Positions 43,501 to 52,072 of a stretch of DNA of 64,000 bases are shown here, piece by piece. Position 1 is the stretch's first letter. Each line of letters opens with the position of its first letter. The notes below the pieces were generated by a model that did not search any database, was not told where the DNA came from, and worked only from the letters and a program-made list of their open reading frames with translations. The stretch is from the NCBI RefSeq assembly GCF_003432065.1, contig NZ_QWDE01000006.1, forward strand, positions 1-64,000, written 5' to 3'. The position numbers and the translations under genes are program-made. This DNA comes from Mucilaginibacter terrenus (GTDB taxonomy: Bacteria; Bacteroidota; Bacteroidia; Sphingobacteriales; Sphingobacteriaceae).

Positions 43501-46500
43501 TACAAAAGCGTTCACATCATTATCCCTCAGCTGATCGCCTTCTGCGTGAACAAACATTTGGATTTTCTTGTAAGATCTAAGATCATTAAAGAAAGTGCGG
43601 AACGCGGCCCTTGAATAACCATCGCGCAGGCTGCTCACTTTTAACGAGAGCGATTGCTCATTCAGCTTGGTATCGGTTTGCAGGTTATTGTAGTTACGCT
43701 GGCGGTTTATACCAGGGGGAACTACGTACGGGATAGGCGTACGGTTACCGTTCTCCTCTATGTTTACAGCCTGTACGTCCAGCGAAGAGCCATCAATGGT
43801 TGGGTTTGGTATAGATGGGTCTGCAATAATATTAAGTGGATTATTCTCAGCATTGAATCCCCTCCATTCGCCGCGCACCAATTGCATGGTTGCAAAACGA
43901 AGGATAGAGGTATCTGCAAAGTTGGTCATGAACATTCGCATGAACCTGATCGCTTTAAAGTCCTGGATGTTGCCTACTTTACTTTGATAGTCGGTAATGG
44001 GTATCCTAAACTGGTACCAGGTAACCGCTTCAGTTTGCCCATTAGCCAGTTTGATGTTAGATGTTACCTTATCGCTTATAAAGTTTTGCCCAACCTGCAT
44101 ATCCTGTGGGCGAATTGACACCCGGTATTGGAAGTACTCGTCGGTTTGGCTCATGTTATTATCGCGGTTAATGTCCTCACCGTCCGGCAGCGATGTTGAT
44201 GCCGATGTTTGTAAGCCTAACTCCGCCTGTGATTGCTCTGCAGTTTTAGAATTGCCTTCGGCACCATTGTAGCGGCTGTACCGGTCAAGTATGCTCGCTC
44301 TTGCCTGGTCAAGCTCCGGCCCCTGGTAGTAACGATAATCATCAGATGATGGGTCGGCAGTTAAACTTGCGGCAGCTTGCGGACTAAGTACCGCTTTCGC
44401 CTGGTTTACTACGCTGGCAAACTTTGTTGCTTCATCAGCATCGTTCAATCCGTCTAAACCTACGTCCTGCAGTTTTCTTGAATCCGGATTGTTGTCGAAA
44501 GCATTTATAACGGGCTGTAATCTTGATACCCGACCCCAAACCGTTTCGTCAGTTTTGTCGGTGCTACCATCAACAGGTAAACTGTTTTCCAGGCTTTTGC
44601 GTCCGTCTTTAAGGATGTCCTCTGACACACTTCCCAGGTTAAAGTAAAGGTCCCCGCCTTGTGATGCCGGTTTATAGATAAAAGGATCTAACATCCAAAA
44701 CTCTATATACCCCACATTAAGCGACTCAAAGTCGTTCGTCTCTAATTTGCGGAAAATACCTCCCCAGCGATTGCGTGGGTTTTGCAGTGTACCGTCGGGG
44801 TTCAGACCAGTGGTGGTGTAGTTGTACTGCCCACGAACAGTGGGATAAAAAGCGAGGTTGAGTGTTGCCAGTGTTAACGGCTGCCCGGTTACCGACTGCT
44901 TATAAGGAAATACTTCCTGCTCTATTACCTGCCTGCTGTAATGATTAGAAAGGTCGGCACGGTTAATTGGGATATTCCCCGCATTAGTATAGAATATCGG
45001 GTCGATGTTGTAAAATGCCAGACGTGCCCGATTATAACCATAACTCAAATCATTAAACAATTGCGCTTCGCTGAACATTTGCGGTGTGCCGGATATCTGC
45101 CAGCTTATAGCACTTTTTATGTCGATAATAGAACGGCTGTTCTCAAAATCATCAAGGTACGATGTGCCGTTCTTTGATCCGGCAAAATTCAACGCGCCAG
45201 GGCTCCCGGGCATCAGCTTAGCAAACTCACCACTCAGATTTATGGTAGAGGGCGCCTTGGTGTTAATCAGTGGTATTTTATCTACCAGCTTTGTAAGAAA
45301 CCGCGAATTAGAGCTATAATTTGCATCAAAACCCAGAATAGAGTTAGAGATAGACTCTTCGCCTACTAGTTCGTTCTGGGTGATAGGCTGCTCAGTTAAA
45401 TGCATGAAGGTAGCACCCAAAGCAAGCTTGTCGCTGTAACGGTAGTCTAACCGGGTTCCGTAAAGAGATTTTTGCTGAACGCCAAAAAGCTCATTATTTT
45501 CAATTTTGATATTTATGGGTTGCCCGGAAGCAAGGAGTGCCTGGTTAAGCACCCGAATTCTTCCTGAGCTATAATCAACTGTATAGTCCGATCCTTCGTT
45601 AAGCTTAAGATTACCGGCGGTGACCACTACTGAACCCTGCGGAATGTTAACTGCATTTAACTGGTATTCTGATCCTTGGGTAGAGGTGTACGTTCCCTTT
45701 ATTAAATAGCGGTTTAGCTTGGGGAAAAACTGCTGCGCTATGGTTTTAGTAGAATCATAAAGCGGTTGGTAAACATATCGGCTTACCAAGTCCTGCTCGG
45801 TAGGGGTAAACTGTTTAGCGAGGTCAGAACCAAAAGGCTCCAGAACCGGGAACATAATACGGCCATTTTGCGAGTCGATTGTTATACCCTCCAAAAAGTC
45901 GAAATAGCCATCGGGTCTTTTGTCGCTTTGTTGGTCTAAGTTATCTAAGCCGGTAAGTTGCAGCCAGCGTTTGCTCCTGGTGTTCTGCCCCTCATCCATA
46001 ATGGTTTTCTCGATACCTGATTTATCATCCAAACGGCTAACATTTAGCCTGAAATTGTTTGGACTGATACCAAATGCACCTAAAGAATAGATGTTCTTCA
46101 TCATCAAATCCCAGGTTGGCAGGTTGGTTTTCAGCAGCTCATTCTTTAAAAGCTTTACAAACAAGGTTTTCGGCGTGGCTGGGTCCACAGCTACATCGCT
46201 GCTGAACTCCCCTACCTGGTACTGTACTCCATTGTAAGAGTATTGGTACGCCACGGCAAGTACTTCGTCATTGTTCAGGGGATAGTTAAGCGAGATATAA
46301 CCCAATTGCGGACTAAGGGTATACTCTTTACCCTGAACCAACTTGCGTGCATAGGTTAACTTGGCGTAGTTATCTGTAGCTCCGGTGGTTCTGAAATAGT
46401 TGGCAACATCATTAGAATTAGTGGCGCGGGCACTCGCAGGCAGGTTTTGCAAAAGCGAGTTAGATTGTTGGGTGAAGCCTGGCCCCTGGAAACCTGCAGG

Positions 46501-47781
46501 TAAGCCGCTAAAACCAGGGCCCCCTTGTACCAATGCTGTATTATATGGTCTGTTCTCACCAAGATCAAGAAACGCTAATATATCGCGACTATCGGTAGTT
46601 ACGTTGGTACGGTTGGTTGTCCAAACCTCAATTTTGGTGATGGTGATATTGGAGCTAATGATAGGAATATTAGCCAGTGCCCGATTGTAATTATTTCTGA
46701 AGTATTGCGAAAGAAAAAAGTGTTTGTTAGACTCGTAGTCTGCAGGTGTTAAAGCTATATTCCCCTGCTGAGATCCATTAGTGATCGTAATAGTTTTAGA
46801 CTGTGAACGTTGCTGTGACAGGATGCTGGTAATATCTAGCTTACCAAACCTAAGCTTTGTCTTTAAGCCGAATAAGGCCTGACTGCCTGTTATCAGCGAG
46901 GTATTCAACGGCATGCTTACGGTACCCGCTTCTATCTTTTGGATTATCTCATCCGGGTGGCCGGTATAATCAAGCTTGATTTGGTTTTCAAATTGAAATT
47001 GCGCTTCTGTATTATAGTTGGTGCTGATCTTTAGCTTGTCGCCAATGTCGCCGGTAACATTTAATTGAATGCGCTGATCAAAATTGAAGTTGAATTGATT
47101 ACGCTGGCGTGTATTGAATAACGGGTTCTCATTTTTATTAACCTGGCCGGCGAGTATTACCTCAGCTGAGCCTTGCGGACGGATGTTGATAGTAGAACTC
47201 CCAAAAATCTGCTCAAACGTTTTGCTCCTGACGTTAATTTGCGGAATAAAGCCTGGCTGCTGCGAATCATACGCGTAATTATCTGCCAATTGCCGGTAAT
47301 ACTCGCGCTGTACACCTTTTTGCTGCAGCTTTAAATATTCGTTAAATGTAAGGTATACCGGTGGGCGATAAAGCAGGTTACCCACGCGTTCGTACAAGAT
47401 ATATTTGTTGGTTAAAGGATCGTATTCAACGCTTCTTACCAGCCCGGGTGGGTCTAGTTCAAAAATGCCTTCACGGGCTTGCTGCTGACGGGTTTTGGAA
47501 AGCTTAGGAGCATTACTTAAAGGAACATTATTGCGAGGTTTAGTGGTGTCTATTGGTGCAGGAGTTTGGTTTTGCTGGTTAACCCTCTGCTGTTGCTGAC
47601 TGGGTTGCTGATTTTGCAAATTGGGCTGTTGAACAGGTTGGTTCTGGGGATTAAACGGCGTCTGCTGCCCGGGAGGAGGCTGTTGCGGGGTCTGTATTTG
47701 GGCAAATAGATTACCAGTTCCGCAAAAAGCAGATAAAAAAAGTATACCTATAAAAACTTTACAAGTAAATCTTTTAACCAA
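40600..47781 (-). CDS. sprA: SprA, outer-membrane translocon of the type IX secretion system
   Basis: SprA (Sov) forms the very large outer-membrane barrel through which T9SS cargo leaves the cell and is needed for gliding in motile relatives. The 2393-residue length is typical (about 2300-2500). After the signal peptide (about 1-27) comes a Pro/Gln-rich linker (about 29-80) and then conserved stretches such as LDPPGLVRSVEYDPLTNKY and INVRSKTFEQIFGSSTINI. The chain continues with alternating strands of a giant barrel and ends with the aromatic-poor FGINLKLLLQ. It lies 20 bp after ruvA and is the last gene of maeB-ruvA-sprA. Other T9SS core genes are not in the window, but one likely cargo protein (62476-63441) is. 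Confidence 0.95.
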   Translation of the reverse strand: MVKRFTCKVFIGILFLSAFCGTGNLFAQIQTPQQPPPGQQTPFNPQNQPVQQPNLQNQQPSQQQQRVNQQNQTPAPIDTTKPRNNVPLSNAPKLSKTRQQQAREGIFELDPPGLVRSVEYDPLTNKYILYERVGNLLYRPPVYLTFNEYLKLQQKGVQREYYRQLADNYAYDSQQPGFIPQINVRSKTFEQIFGSSTINIRPQGSAEVILAGQVNKNENPLFNTRQRNQFNFNFDQRIQLNVTGDIGDKLKISTNYNTEAQFQFENQIKLDYTGHPDEIIQKIEAGTVSMPLNTSLITGSQALFGLKTKLRFGKLDITSILSQQRSQSKTITITNGSQQGNIALTPADYESNKHFFLSQYFRNNYNRALANIPIISSNITITKIEVWTTNRTNVTTDSRDILAFLDLGENRPYNTALVQGGPGFSGLPAGFQGPGFTQQSNSLLQNLPASARATNSNDVANYFRTTGATDNYAKLTYARKLVQGKEYTLSPQLGYISLNYPLNNDEVLAVAYQYSYNGVQYQVGEFSSDVAVDPATPKTLFVKLLKNELLKTNLPTWDLMMKNIYSLGAFGISPNNFRLNVSRLDDKSGIEKTIMDEGQNTRSKRWLQLTGLDNLDQQSDKRPDGYFDFLEGITIDSQNGRIMFPVLEPFGSDLAKQFTPTEQDLVSRYVYQPLYDSTKTIAQQFFPKLNRYLIKGTYTSTQGSEYQLNAVNIPQGSVVVTAGNLKLNEGSDYTVDYSSGRIRVLNQALLASGQPINIKIENNELFGVQQKSLYGTRLDYRYSDKLALGATFMHLTEQPITQNELVGEESISNSILGFDANYSSNSRFLTKLVDKIPLINTKAPSTINLSGEFAKLMPGSPGALNFAGSKNGTSYLDDFENSRSIIDIKSAISWQISGTPQMFSEAQLFNDLSYGYNRARLAFYNIDPIFYTNAGNIPINRADLSNHYSRQVIEQEVFPYKQSVTGQPLTLATLNLAFYPTVRGQYNYTTTGLNPDGTLQNPRNRWGGIFRKLETNDFESLNVGYIEFWMLDPFIYKPASQGGDLYFNLGSVSEDILKDGRKSLENSLPVDGSTDKTDETVWGRVSRLQPVINAFDNNPDSRKLQDVGLDGLNDADEATKFASVVNQAKAVLSPQAAASLTADPSSDDYRYYQGPELDQARASILDRYSRYNGAEGNSKTAEQSQAELGLQTSASTSLPDGEDINRDNNMSQTDEYFQYRVSIRPQDMQVGQNFISDKVTSNIKLANGQTEAVTWYQFRIPITDYQSKVGNIQDFKAIRFMRMFMTNFADTSILRFATMQLVRGEWRGFNAENNPLNIIADPSIPNPTIDGSSLDVQAVNIEENGNRTPIPYVVPPGINRQRNYNNLQTDTKLNEQSLSLKVSSLRDGYSRAAFRTFFNDLRSYKKIQMFVHAEGDQLRDNDVNAFVRLGVDYQDNYYEYEIPLAVTQPGTRDPGAIWPAANELNLTLDVLTSAKVARTNAKLNGQPWPFTTPFVYTDGVNKVTIKGQPDLSRLRTIMLGVRNPYKPTNAGTDDGLDKSGTVWFDELRLTEFDQRGGWAATARADVALADFANITVSGSKSTIGFGSLDSRVSERSRSDNQLYDISGSVELGKFFPAKSGIKIPAYINVSNQVATPQYDPQSPDVELKKTLAAAPNSKARDSIKNVSVDYTMRKSINLTNVHKERTNPTAPVHVWDVENFNATYAYTEYTHHDFIVENDFAKTYRVSLAYNYSNQPKYYSPLQKVIKSNLLALARDFNFSLLPSRLNFSINFDRYYSENTLRNNDPNNFIPIPTTFNKNFNITRVYGIGWNLSKSLQMDIDATNLSVVDEPAGRVNGLKRDTLWQNLMRLGRTTNYNHTINFNYTTPVNKIPGLDWTALVTRYSTHFNWQSQPEFAINNPDYNVGNSIQNSRTVQLNPTLNFNIFYNKFAALRRNNNGDRGGVGKFLLRIITGVKNISGTYTRTEGTFLPGYLPHSNFFGQDFTYDAPGIGFLLGSQADIRSQAINNGWITSDTLQNQLFVKTFNEDIRLRSIIEPIKDLRIELIGFKTQDKNYQTNFKYSTVTNSIENLSPVTSGTYSVSILSLGTAFSSTSGISNKSSTFQQFLENRAVISKRLGITNPNSAGQIGGFSDGYGPNSQNVLIPAFLAAYTGKSASSTSLNQFPGIPIPNWQVTYNGFGKMPFFTELFDSFDIRHGYRSSYNVNGYTTLLQYQELNGGVASRDVNGDFLPFYQMTQVSIFEQFVPLLGADVRFKNSMTANLEFRKSRSLALSLLNSQLAQQTENIIVFGFGYRPKNFRMPFGLFGGKANNDINFKLDVAVRDNKTLIYRADIEEAEISSGAKNITMRPSIDYVVNQRFNLNIFYDSNITKPYTSQTFNTSFTNFGINLKLLLQ

Positions 47782-47801
47782 GTGTTACAATTATTAGGTA
47801 A

Positions 47802-48386
47802 TTATAAGCTTTTCAAAGCAAATTTAATCAGCTGCTCAACTGTTAACGTACCACTATTTTTTGTAAGCTCGGCATCTAAAACCTTTTCTGCAGCAGCACG
47901 TGTAAAGCCCAGCATTACCAGCGCAGAAAGTGCTTCATCCTTAACTGTTTTATTTGCTGGCATAACAGTAAGCGTATCCGGCCCTTCCTTGCGCAGCTTG
48001 TCTTGCAGTTCTAATATGATGCGCTGTGCCGATTTAGGGCCAATACCTTTTATCTTCTGAATCAACGGTACATTGCCCTGAACTATGGCCTGCTGTATTT
48101 CCGCTGGGGTAATACTGGAGAGCATCATCCTTCCGGTAGAGGGGCCAATACCAGATATTGAAACCAAATGAAGAAACAGCCTGCGTTCACCCTCTTCTGC
48201 AAAGCCGTAAAGGGTATGCGCATCTTCTTTTACGTGCATCCAGATGTATAACTTACACCGTTCCGCATCGCCAATTTTTGAAAAAGTATTCAGCGATATA
48301 TTGATATGGTACCCTACTCCTCCGGCATCAATAACAACATGGGCAGGGCTTTTAAATGCTAAGCGCCCGTCAATATAATCGTACAT
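47802..48386 (-). CDS. ruvA: Holliday junction DNA helicase subunit RuvA
   Basis: RuvA tetramers bind Holliday junctions and load the RuvB motor. The 194-residue protein has the OB-fold (MYDYIDGRLAFKSPAHVVID), two helix-hairpin-helix motifs (HLVSISGIGPSTGRMMLSS and IQKIKGIGPKSAQRIILEL), and the C-terminal RuvB-binding domain (ALSALVMLGFTRAAAEKVLD). Length and order are standard. It lies between maeB and sprA with 21- and 20-bp gaps. Confidence 0.97.
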   Translation of the reverse strand: MYDYIDGRLAFKSPAHVVIDAGGVGYHINISLNTFSKIGDAERCKLYIWMHVKEDAHTLYGFAEEGERRLFLHLVSISGIGPSTGRMMLSSITPAEIQQAIVQGNVPLIQKIKGIGPKSAQRIILELQDKLRKEGPDTLTVMPANKTVKDEALSALVMLGFTRAAAEKVLDAELTKNSGTLTVEQLIKFALKSL

Positions 48387-48407
48387 ATAGAGTTTACTCA
48401 GTCTTGA

Positions 48408-50690
48408 TTAACGGTTTGTAGTACGGTCTTTTTCCTGTGCATCCACAACGGCAATGGTAACCATGTTCACAATCTCGCGAACAGAGCTACCTAATTGTAA
48501 CACGTGTACCGGCTTTTTCAAGCCAAGCAAAATTGGACCTACAGCTTCTGCTCCGCCTATTTCCTGCAATAGTTTGTAAGCAATGTTGCCTGATGCCAGT
48601 GTCGGGAATATAAGTGTATTGGCCGGTTTGCCGTTGAGCGTTGAGAATGCGAAATTGTCTTTTAGTAATTCGGCATTAAGCGCAAAGTTGGCCTGCATCT
48701 CGCCGTCAACTACCATGTTAGGGTAACGCTGATGCAATATGCGTACAGCCTCCGCTGTTTTATCGGGTATGTCGCCTTTATTTGAACCGAAATTTGAATA
48801 TGAAAGTAGTGCTACTCTCGGTTTGGAGATAAAATAAGATACTGCTTTTTCTACGAGTACCGTAATGTCCACTAACTCCTCAACTGTTGGGTTTATATTA
48901 ACCGTTGTATCACCGAAAAATACCGGGCCTTTTTCTGTTATCATGAGGTACATCCCCGCAACCCGGTTAACACCTTCGTCGGTACCAATCACCTGCAAGG
49001 CAGGCTTTATGGTATCTGCATAGTTTTTAGTGAGGCCTGAGATTAACGCATCAGCCTGGCCAAACTGTACCATGCAGGCGCCGTAATAGTTACGGTCGGT
49101 AACCAGCTTTTTAGCTTCTGAAAGGGTAATACCTCTTCGTTGACGTTTTTTGTACAGGAACTCTGCAAAGTCCTTTTTCCTGTCGCACTCGTCACGCGTA
49201 TCTATCATCTCCACTTCACCCAGGTCAAGCTCATTATCATACATGATCTGCTTGATCTTCTGAATATTGCCCAACAGGATTGGTGTTGCTATGCCCTCGT
49301 CCTTCACTATTTGCGCGGCTCGTAATATCTTATAGGTGTCTGCTTCCGCAAATACTACGCGCTTAGGGCTTTGTTTAGCTTTGTTGGTGATATCACGCAT
49401 CAGCTTGTTGTTGGTACCAAGGCGAGATAGTAATTCCTCATGATAAGCGTCCCAGTCGGTAATAACCTTTCGCGCCACCCCGGAATTAATAGCTGCTTTA
49501 GCAACAGCAGACGACACCTCGGTAATAAGGCGCTGATCCATTGGTTTGGGTATAATATAATCCCGGCCAAACTTTAAATTTGTGGTGTTATATGCCAGGT
49601 TAACAGCTTCGGGAACGGGCCGCTTAGCCATTTCGGCTATAGCTTTAACAGCCGCTATCTTCATCTCCTCGTTTATAGCAGTTGCGCGCACATCTAATGC
49701 GCCACGGAAGATATATGGAAAGCCCAAAACATTGTTCACCTGGTTAGGATAATCAGAACGGCCGGTAGCCATAATAATATCCGTACGCGCAGCGGTTGCC
49801 AGGTCATAGCTAATTTCCGGTTCTGGATTAGCCATTGCGAATACAACAGGATTTTCAGCCATGGTTACCAGCATCTCCTGTGTAACTACATTACCTGCAG
49901 AAAGGCCAACAAATACGTCCGCATTTTTCATTGCGTCGGCTAAATTTTCAATGTCCGTACGGGTAGTTGCAAACTCCTTCCGAATATCGTCAAGGTCAGT
50001 GCGGTTAGTACTTAGCAGACCGTTAATATCGAACATCACAATGTTCTCTTTTTTTACACCCAGCGATAAGTACATTTTGGTACAGGAAACAGCAGCCGCT
50101 CCAGCCCCGTTCACAACCATTTTTATTTCTTCAAGCTTTTTGCCTTGTATCTCGCAAGCATTCATCAGCGCAGCGCCGGATATTATAGCGGTACCGTGCT
50201 GATCGTCGTGCATTACCGGGATGTTCATCTCGGCCTTTAAACGGCGTTCTATCTCAAAACAGGTGGGAGCCGAAATATCTTCGAGGTTTACCCCACCAAA
50301 GGTAGGCTCAAGCGCTTTAACTATGTTTACAAAGTCATCTACGCTTTTCGCGTTTACCTCCAGGTCAAATACGTCAATATCGGCATAGATCTTGAAAAGT
50401 AAGCCCTTGCCTTCCATCACAGGCTTACTGGCTTCCGGGCCAATATTGCCCAGGCCCAGCACTGCGGTACCGTTGCTTATAACTGCTACAAGGTTACCCT
50501 TTGCAGTATATTTATAAACATCATCTACATTTTCTGCTATTGCACGGCAAGGCTCAGCCACGCCAGGCGAATAGGCCAAAGTAAGATCGCGTTGTGTATT
50601 AGTCGGCTTGGTAGGTACTACTTCTATCTTCCCCGGTCGTCCCTTAGCATGGTAATTAAGGGCGTCCTGTTTACGATTGGCTTTGTTCAT
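48408..50690 (-). CDS. maeB: NADP-dependent malic enzyme with phosphotransacetylase-like domain (MaeB type)
   Basis: This enzyme oxidatively decarboxylates malate to pyruvate with NADP. From the ATG at 50690 (MNKANRKQDALNYH) it has 760 residues. The malic enzyme half (about 1-430) has VPTKPTNTQRDLTLAYSPGVAEPC and MHDDQHGTAIISGAALMNAC, including the catalytic and metal residues, plus the Rossmann motif VVNGAGAAAVSC. The second half (about 435-760) resembles phosphate acetyl/butyryltransferase and is usually regulatory, binding acetyl-CoA. An in-frame TTG at 50714 lies inside the promoter box and is not preferred. It heads the maeB-ruvA-sprA operon. Confidence 0.94.
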   Translation of the reverse strand: MNKANRKQDALNYHAKGRPGKIEVVPTKPTNTQRDLTLAYSPGVAEPCRAIAENVDDVYKYTAKGNLVAVISNGTAVLGLGNIGPEASKPVMEGKGLLFKIYADIDVFDLEVNAKSVDDFVNIVKALEPTFGGVNLEDISAPTCFEIERRLKAEMNIPVMHDDQHGTAIISGAALMNACEIQGKKLEEIKMVVNGAGAAAVSCTKMYLSLGVKKENIVMFDINGLLSTNRTDLDDIRKEFATTRTDIENLADAMKNADVFVGLSAGNVVTQEMLVTMAENPVVFAMANPEPEISYDLATAARTDIIMATGRSDYPNQVNNVLGFPYIFRGALDVRATAINEEMKIAAVKAIAEMAKRPVPEAVNLAYNTTNLKFGRDYIIPKPMDQRLITEVSSAVAKAAINSGVARKVITDWDAYHEELLSRLGTNNKLMRDITNKAKQSPKRVVFAEADTYKILRAAQIVKDEGIATPILLGNIQKIKQIMYDNELDLGEVEMIDTRDECDRKKDFAEFLYKKRQRRGITLSEAKKLVTDRNYYGACMVQFGQADALISGLTKNYADTIKPALQVIGTDEGVNRVAGMYLMITEKGPVFFGDTTVNINPTVEELVDITVLVEKAVSYFISKPRVALLSYSNFGSNKGDIPDKTAEAVRILHQRYPNMVVDGEMQANFALNAELLKDNFAFSTLNGKPANTLIFPTLASGNIAYKLLQEIGGAEAVGPILLGLKKPVHVLQLGSSVREIVNMVTIAVVDAQEKDRTTNR

Positions 50691-50711
50691 CTTCTCTAAA
50701 GTTCGAGCCCC

Positions 50712-50719
50712 CAAAATTA
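50712..50719 (-). promoter_or_regulatory. -7 promoter element of maeB-ruvA-sprA
   Basis: TAATTTTG on the minus strand is a perfect TAnnTTTG, 21 bp before the maeB ATG at 50690. Confidence 0.65.
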
Positions 50720-50752
50720 CAATTACTTTTTTTGAAAGCTGCTAATAAAAAA

Positions 50753-50779
50753 CCCGGTGCCGAATAAATCGCCACCGGG
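50753..50779 (-). terminator. Terminator of the LysM transglycosylase gene
   Basis: CCCGGTG/CACCGGG pair across a 13-nt loop that can pair further (CGA/TCG), followed on the minus strand by TTTTTTATT. It lies 17 bp after the stop codon at 50797 and 34 bp upstream of the maeB promoter box. Confidence 0.85.
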
Positions 50780-50796
50780 CCAATAAGTTGTATCAT

Positions 50797-52014
50797 CTAA
50801 CCCCGGTTAAGGTTTACGGTTAAGCCGCCCATAAGGCGTACGGTTTTGCTATTGCCAAGCTGCTTATTCCACTGCAAAAGGTCGTCCACTTTAAGTCCGT
50901 ATTTGGTAGCTATGTCTTCTAAAGTCTCCCCCTTTACTGTAGTATGATGAGCGGGGACATTGCCTGCTACAGTCACTACCGCGCTTTGCGGACTGGCAGT
51001 TGAGGAAGCGGCTGCCGGCACTAACGCCCTTGTTTGCGCTACCGGTGCATACACCGGGCGATAAGGAGGAATAACGTAGTTAGGGTTATCTATGGCCTGT
51101 ATTAAAATAGCATGCCTGTCCTTACGTGACTTTGGTACCAGTATCCGGCGGGGAGACGAAGGCGTGCCGTTTACAATCATCATGCGGTAGCTTGGGTTAA
51201 GTACCGCTACTTCTTTAAGATCCATCCCTACTGCCGCAGCAATACGGCTCATTGGCACAATCCGGTTAACCATTACCGTATCATTCTGCAACGGAATGTC
51301 CGATGCCTGCAGATATATGCCGTGCCGTTTATAATAGTTCATAACATAAGTTACCGCAATGTACGCTGGTACGTAACCTCTTGTTTCTGCAGGCAATAAC
51401 TGACGGATAGACCAGTAATCGTTAGCGCCGGTGCGTGCAAGGGCATTCTCTACGTTGCTTTTTCCGCAGTTGTAAGATGCTATAGCCAGTAGCCAGTCGC
51501 CAAATTGTTGGTATGCATCTTTAAGATACGCAGCAGCGGCCTGACTGGCAAGTACTGGGTCGCGGCGCTCGTCCACGTAATCGTTTATTGAAAGATGGTA
51601 TATCTTGGCCGTTTCAGACATAAATTGCCATAGTCCACCAGCGCCTACGCGGGAGTTAGCGTTTGGCTGTAAAGCGGATTCGACAACTGACAGATATTTG
51701 ATCTCGTCCGGTACACCAGCATCACGGAAAGCTTTTTCATAAATGGGGAAGTAATACTGCGACAGGCCTAGTATGCGGCCCATTTCGTCACGGCGGCCCG
51801 CGTAAAGATCGATGTACCCTTGCACCACTTCGTTGTAATCCAACGGAACATCCTTCTGAATAGAATCCAGACGACGTTTAAAAATTACATTTTGATATTT
51901 TGAAACAGCTACCTCCTTAACAGGCAGCAATGCAGATGTATCTGCCTGGAAGGGCTGAGCCTTGAGCGACTGCAACACCACCATACAGATGAAAAGAATT
52001 AGGAATCTCCTCAT
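50797..52014 (-). CDS. Lytic transglycosylase with LysM domain (MltD-like)
   Basis: This 405-residue exported enzyme has a signal peptide (about 1-19, cut after LKAQ). The SLT/goose-lysozyme-like domain (about 90-215) has the catalytic Glu112 in YLSVVESALQPNA and the conserved GAGGLWQFMSETAKIYHL. A C-terminal LysM domain (about 355-403, VKGETLEDIATKYGLKVDDLLQWN) binds peptidoglycan. It cleaves glycan strands with formation of anhydro-muropeptides. Only one LysM is evident, whereas E. coli MltD has two. It is not a lipoprotein here. The gene follows gatA by 58 bp. Confidence 0.9.
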   Translation of the reverse strand: MRRFLILFICMVVLQSLKAQPFQADTSALLPVKEVAVSKYQNVIFKRRLDSIQKDVPLDYNEVVQGYIDLYAGRRDEMGRILGLSQYYFPIYEKAFRDAGVPDEIKYLSVVESALQPNANSRVGAGGLWQFMSETAKIYHLSINDYVDERRDPVLASQAAAAYLKDAYQQFGDWLLAIASYNCGKSNVENALARTGANDYWSIRQLLPAETRGYVPAYIAVTYVMNYYKRHGIYLQASDIPLQNDTVMVNRIVPMSRIAAAVGMDLKEVAVLNPSYRMMIVNGTPSSPRRILVPKSRKDRHAILIQAIDNPNYVIPPYRPVYAPVAQTRALVPAAASSTASPQSAVVTVAGNVPAHHTTVKGETLEDIATKYGLKVDDLLQWNKQLGNSKTVRLMGGLTVNLNRG

Positions 52015-52072
52015 ATTTGGCTTGCGAAGATGGTTAAGCTCCGCGAAATTTACATACTAATATATTAACTTT

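Noticed and set aside
50691..50714. TTG start eight codons before the maeB ATG
   Set aside because: It overlaps the TAATTTTG box, and known MaeB proteins start near MNK.
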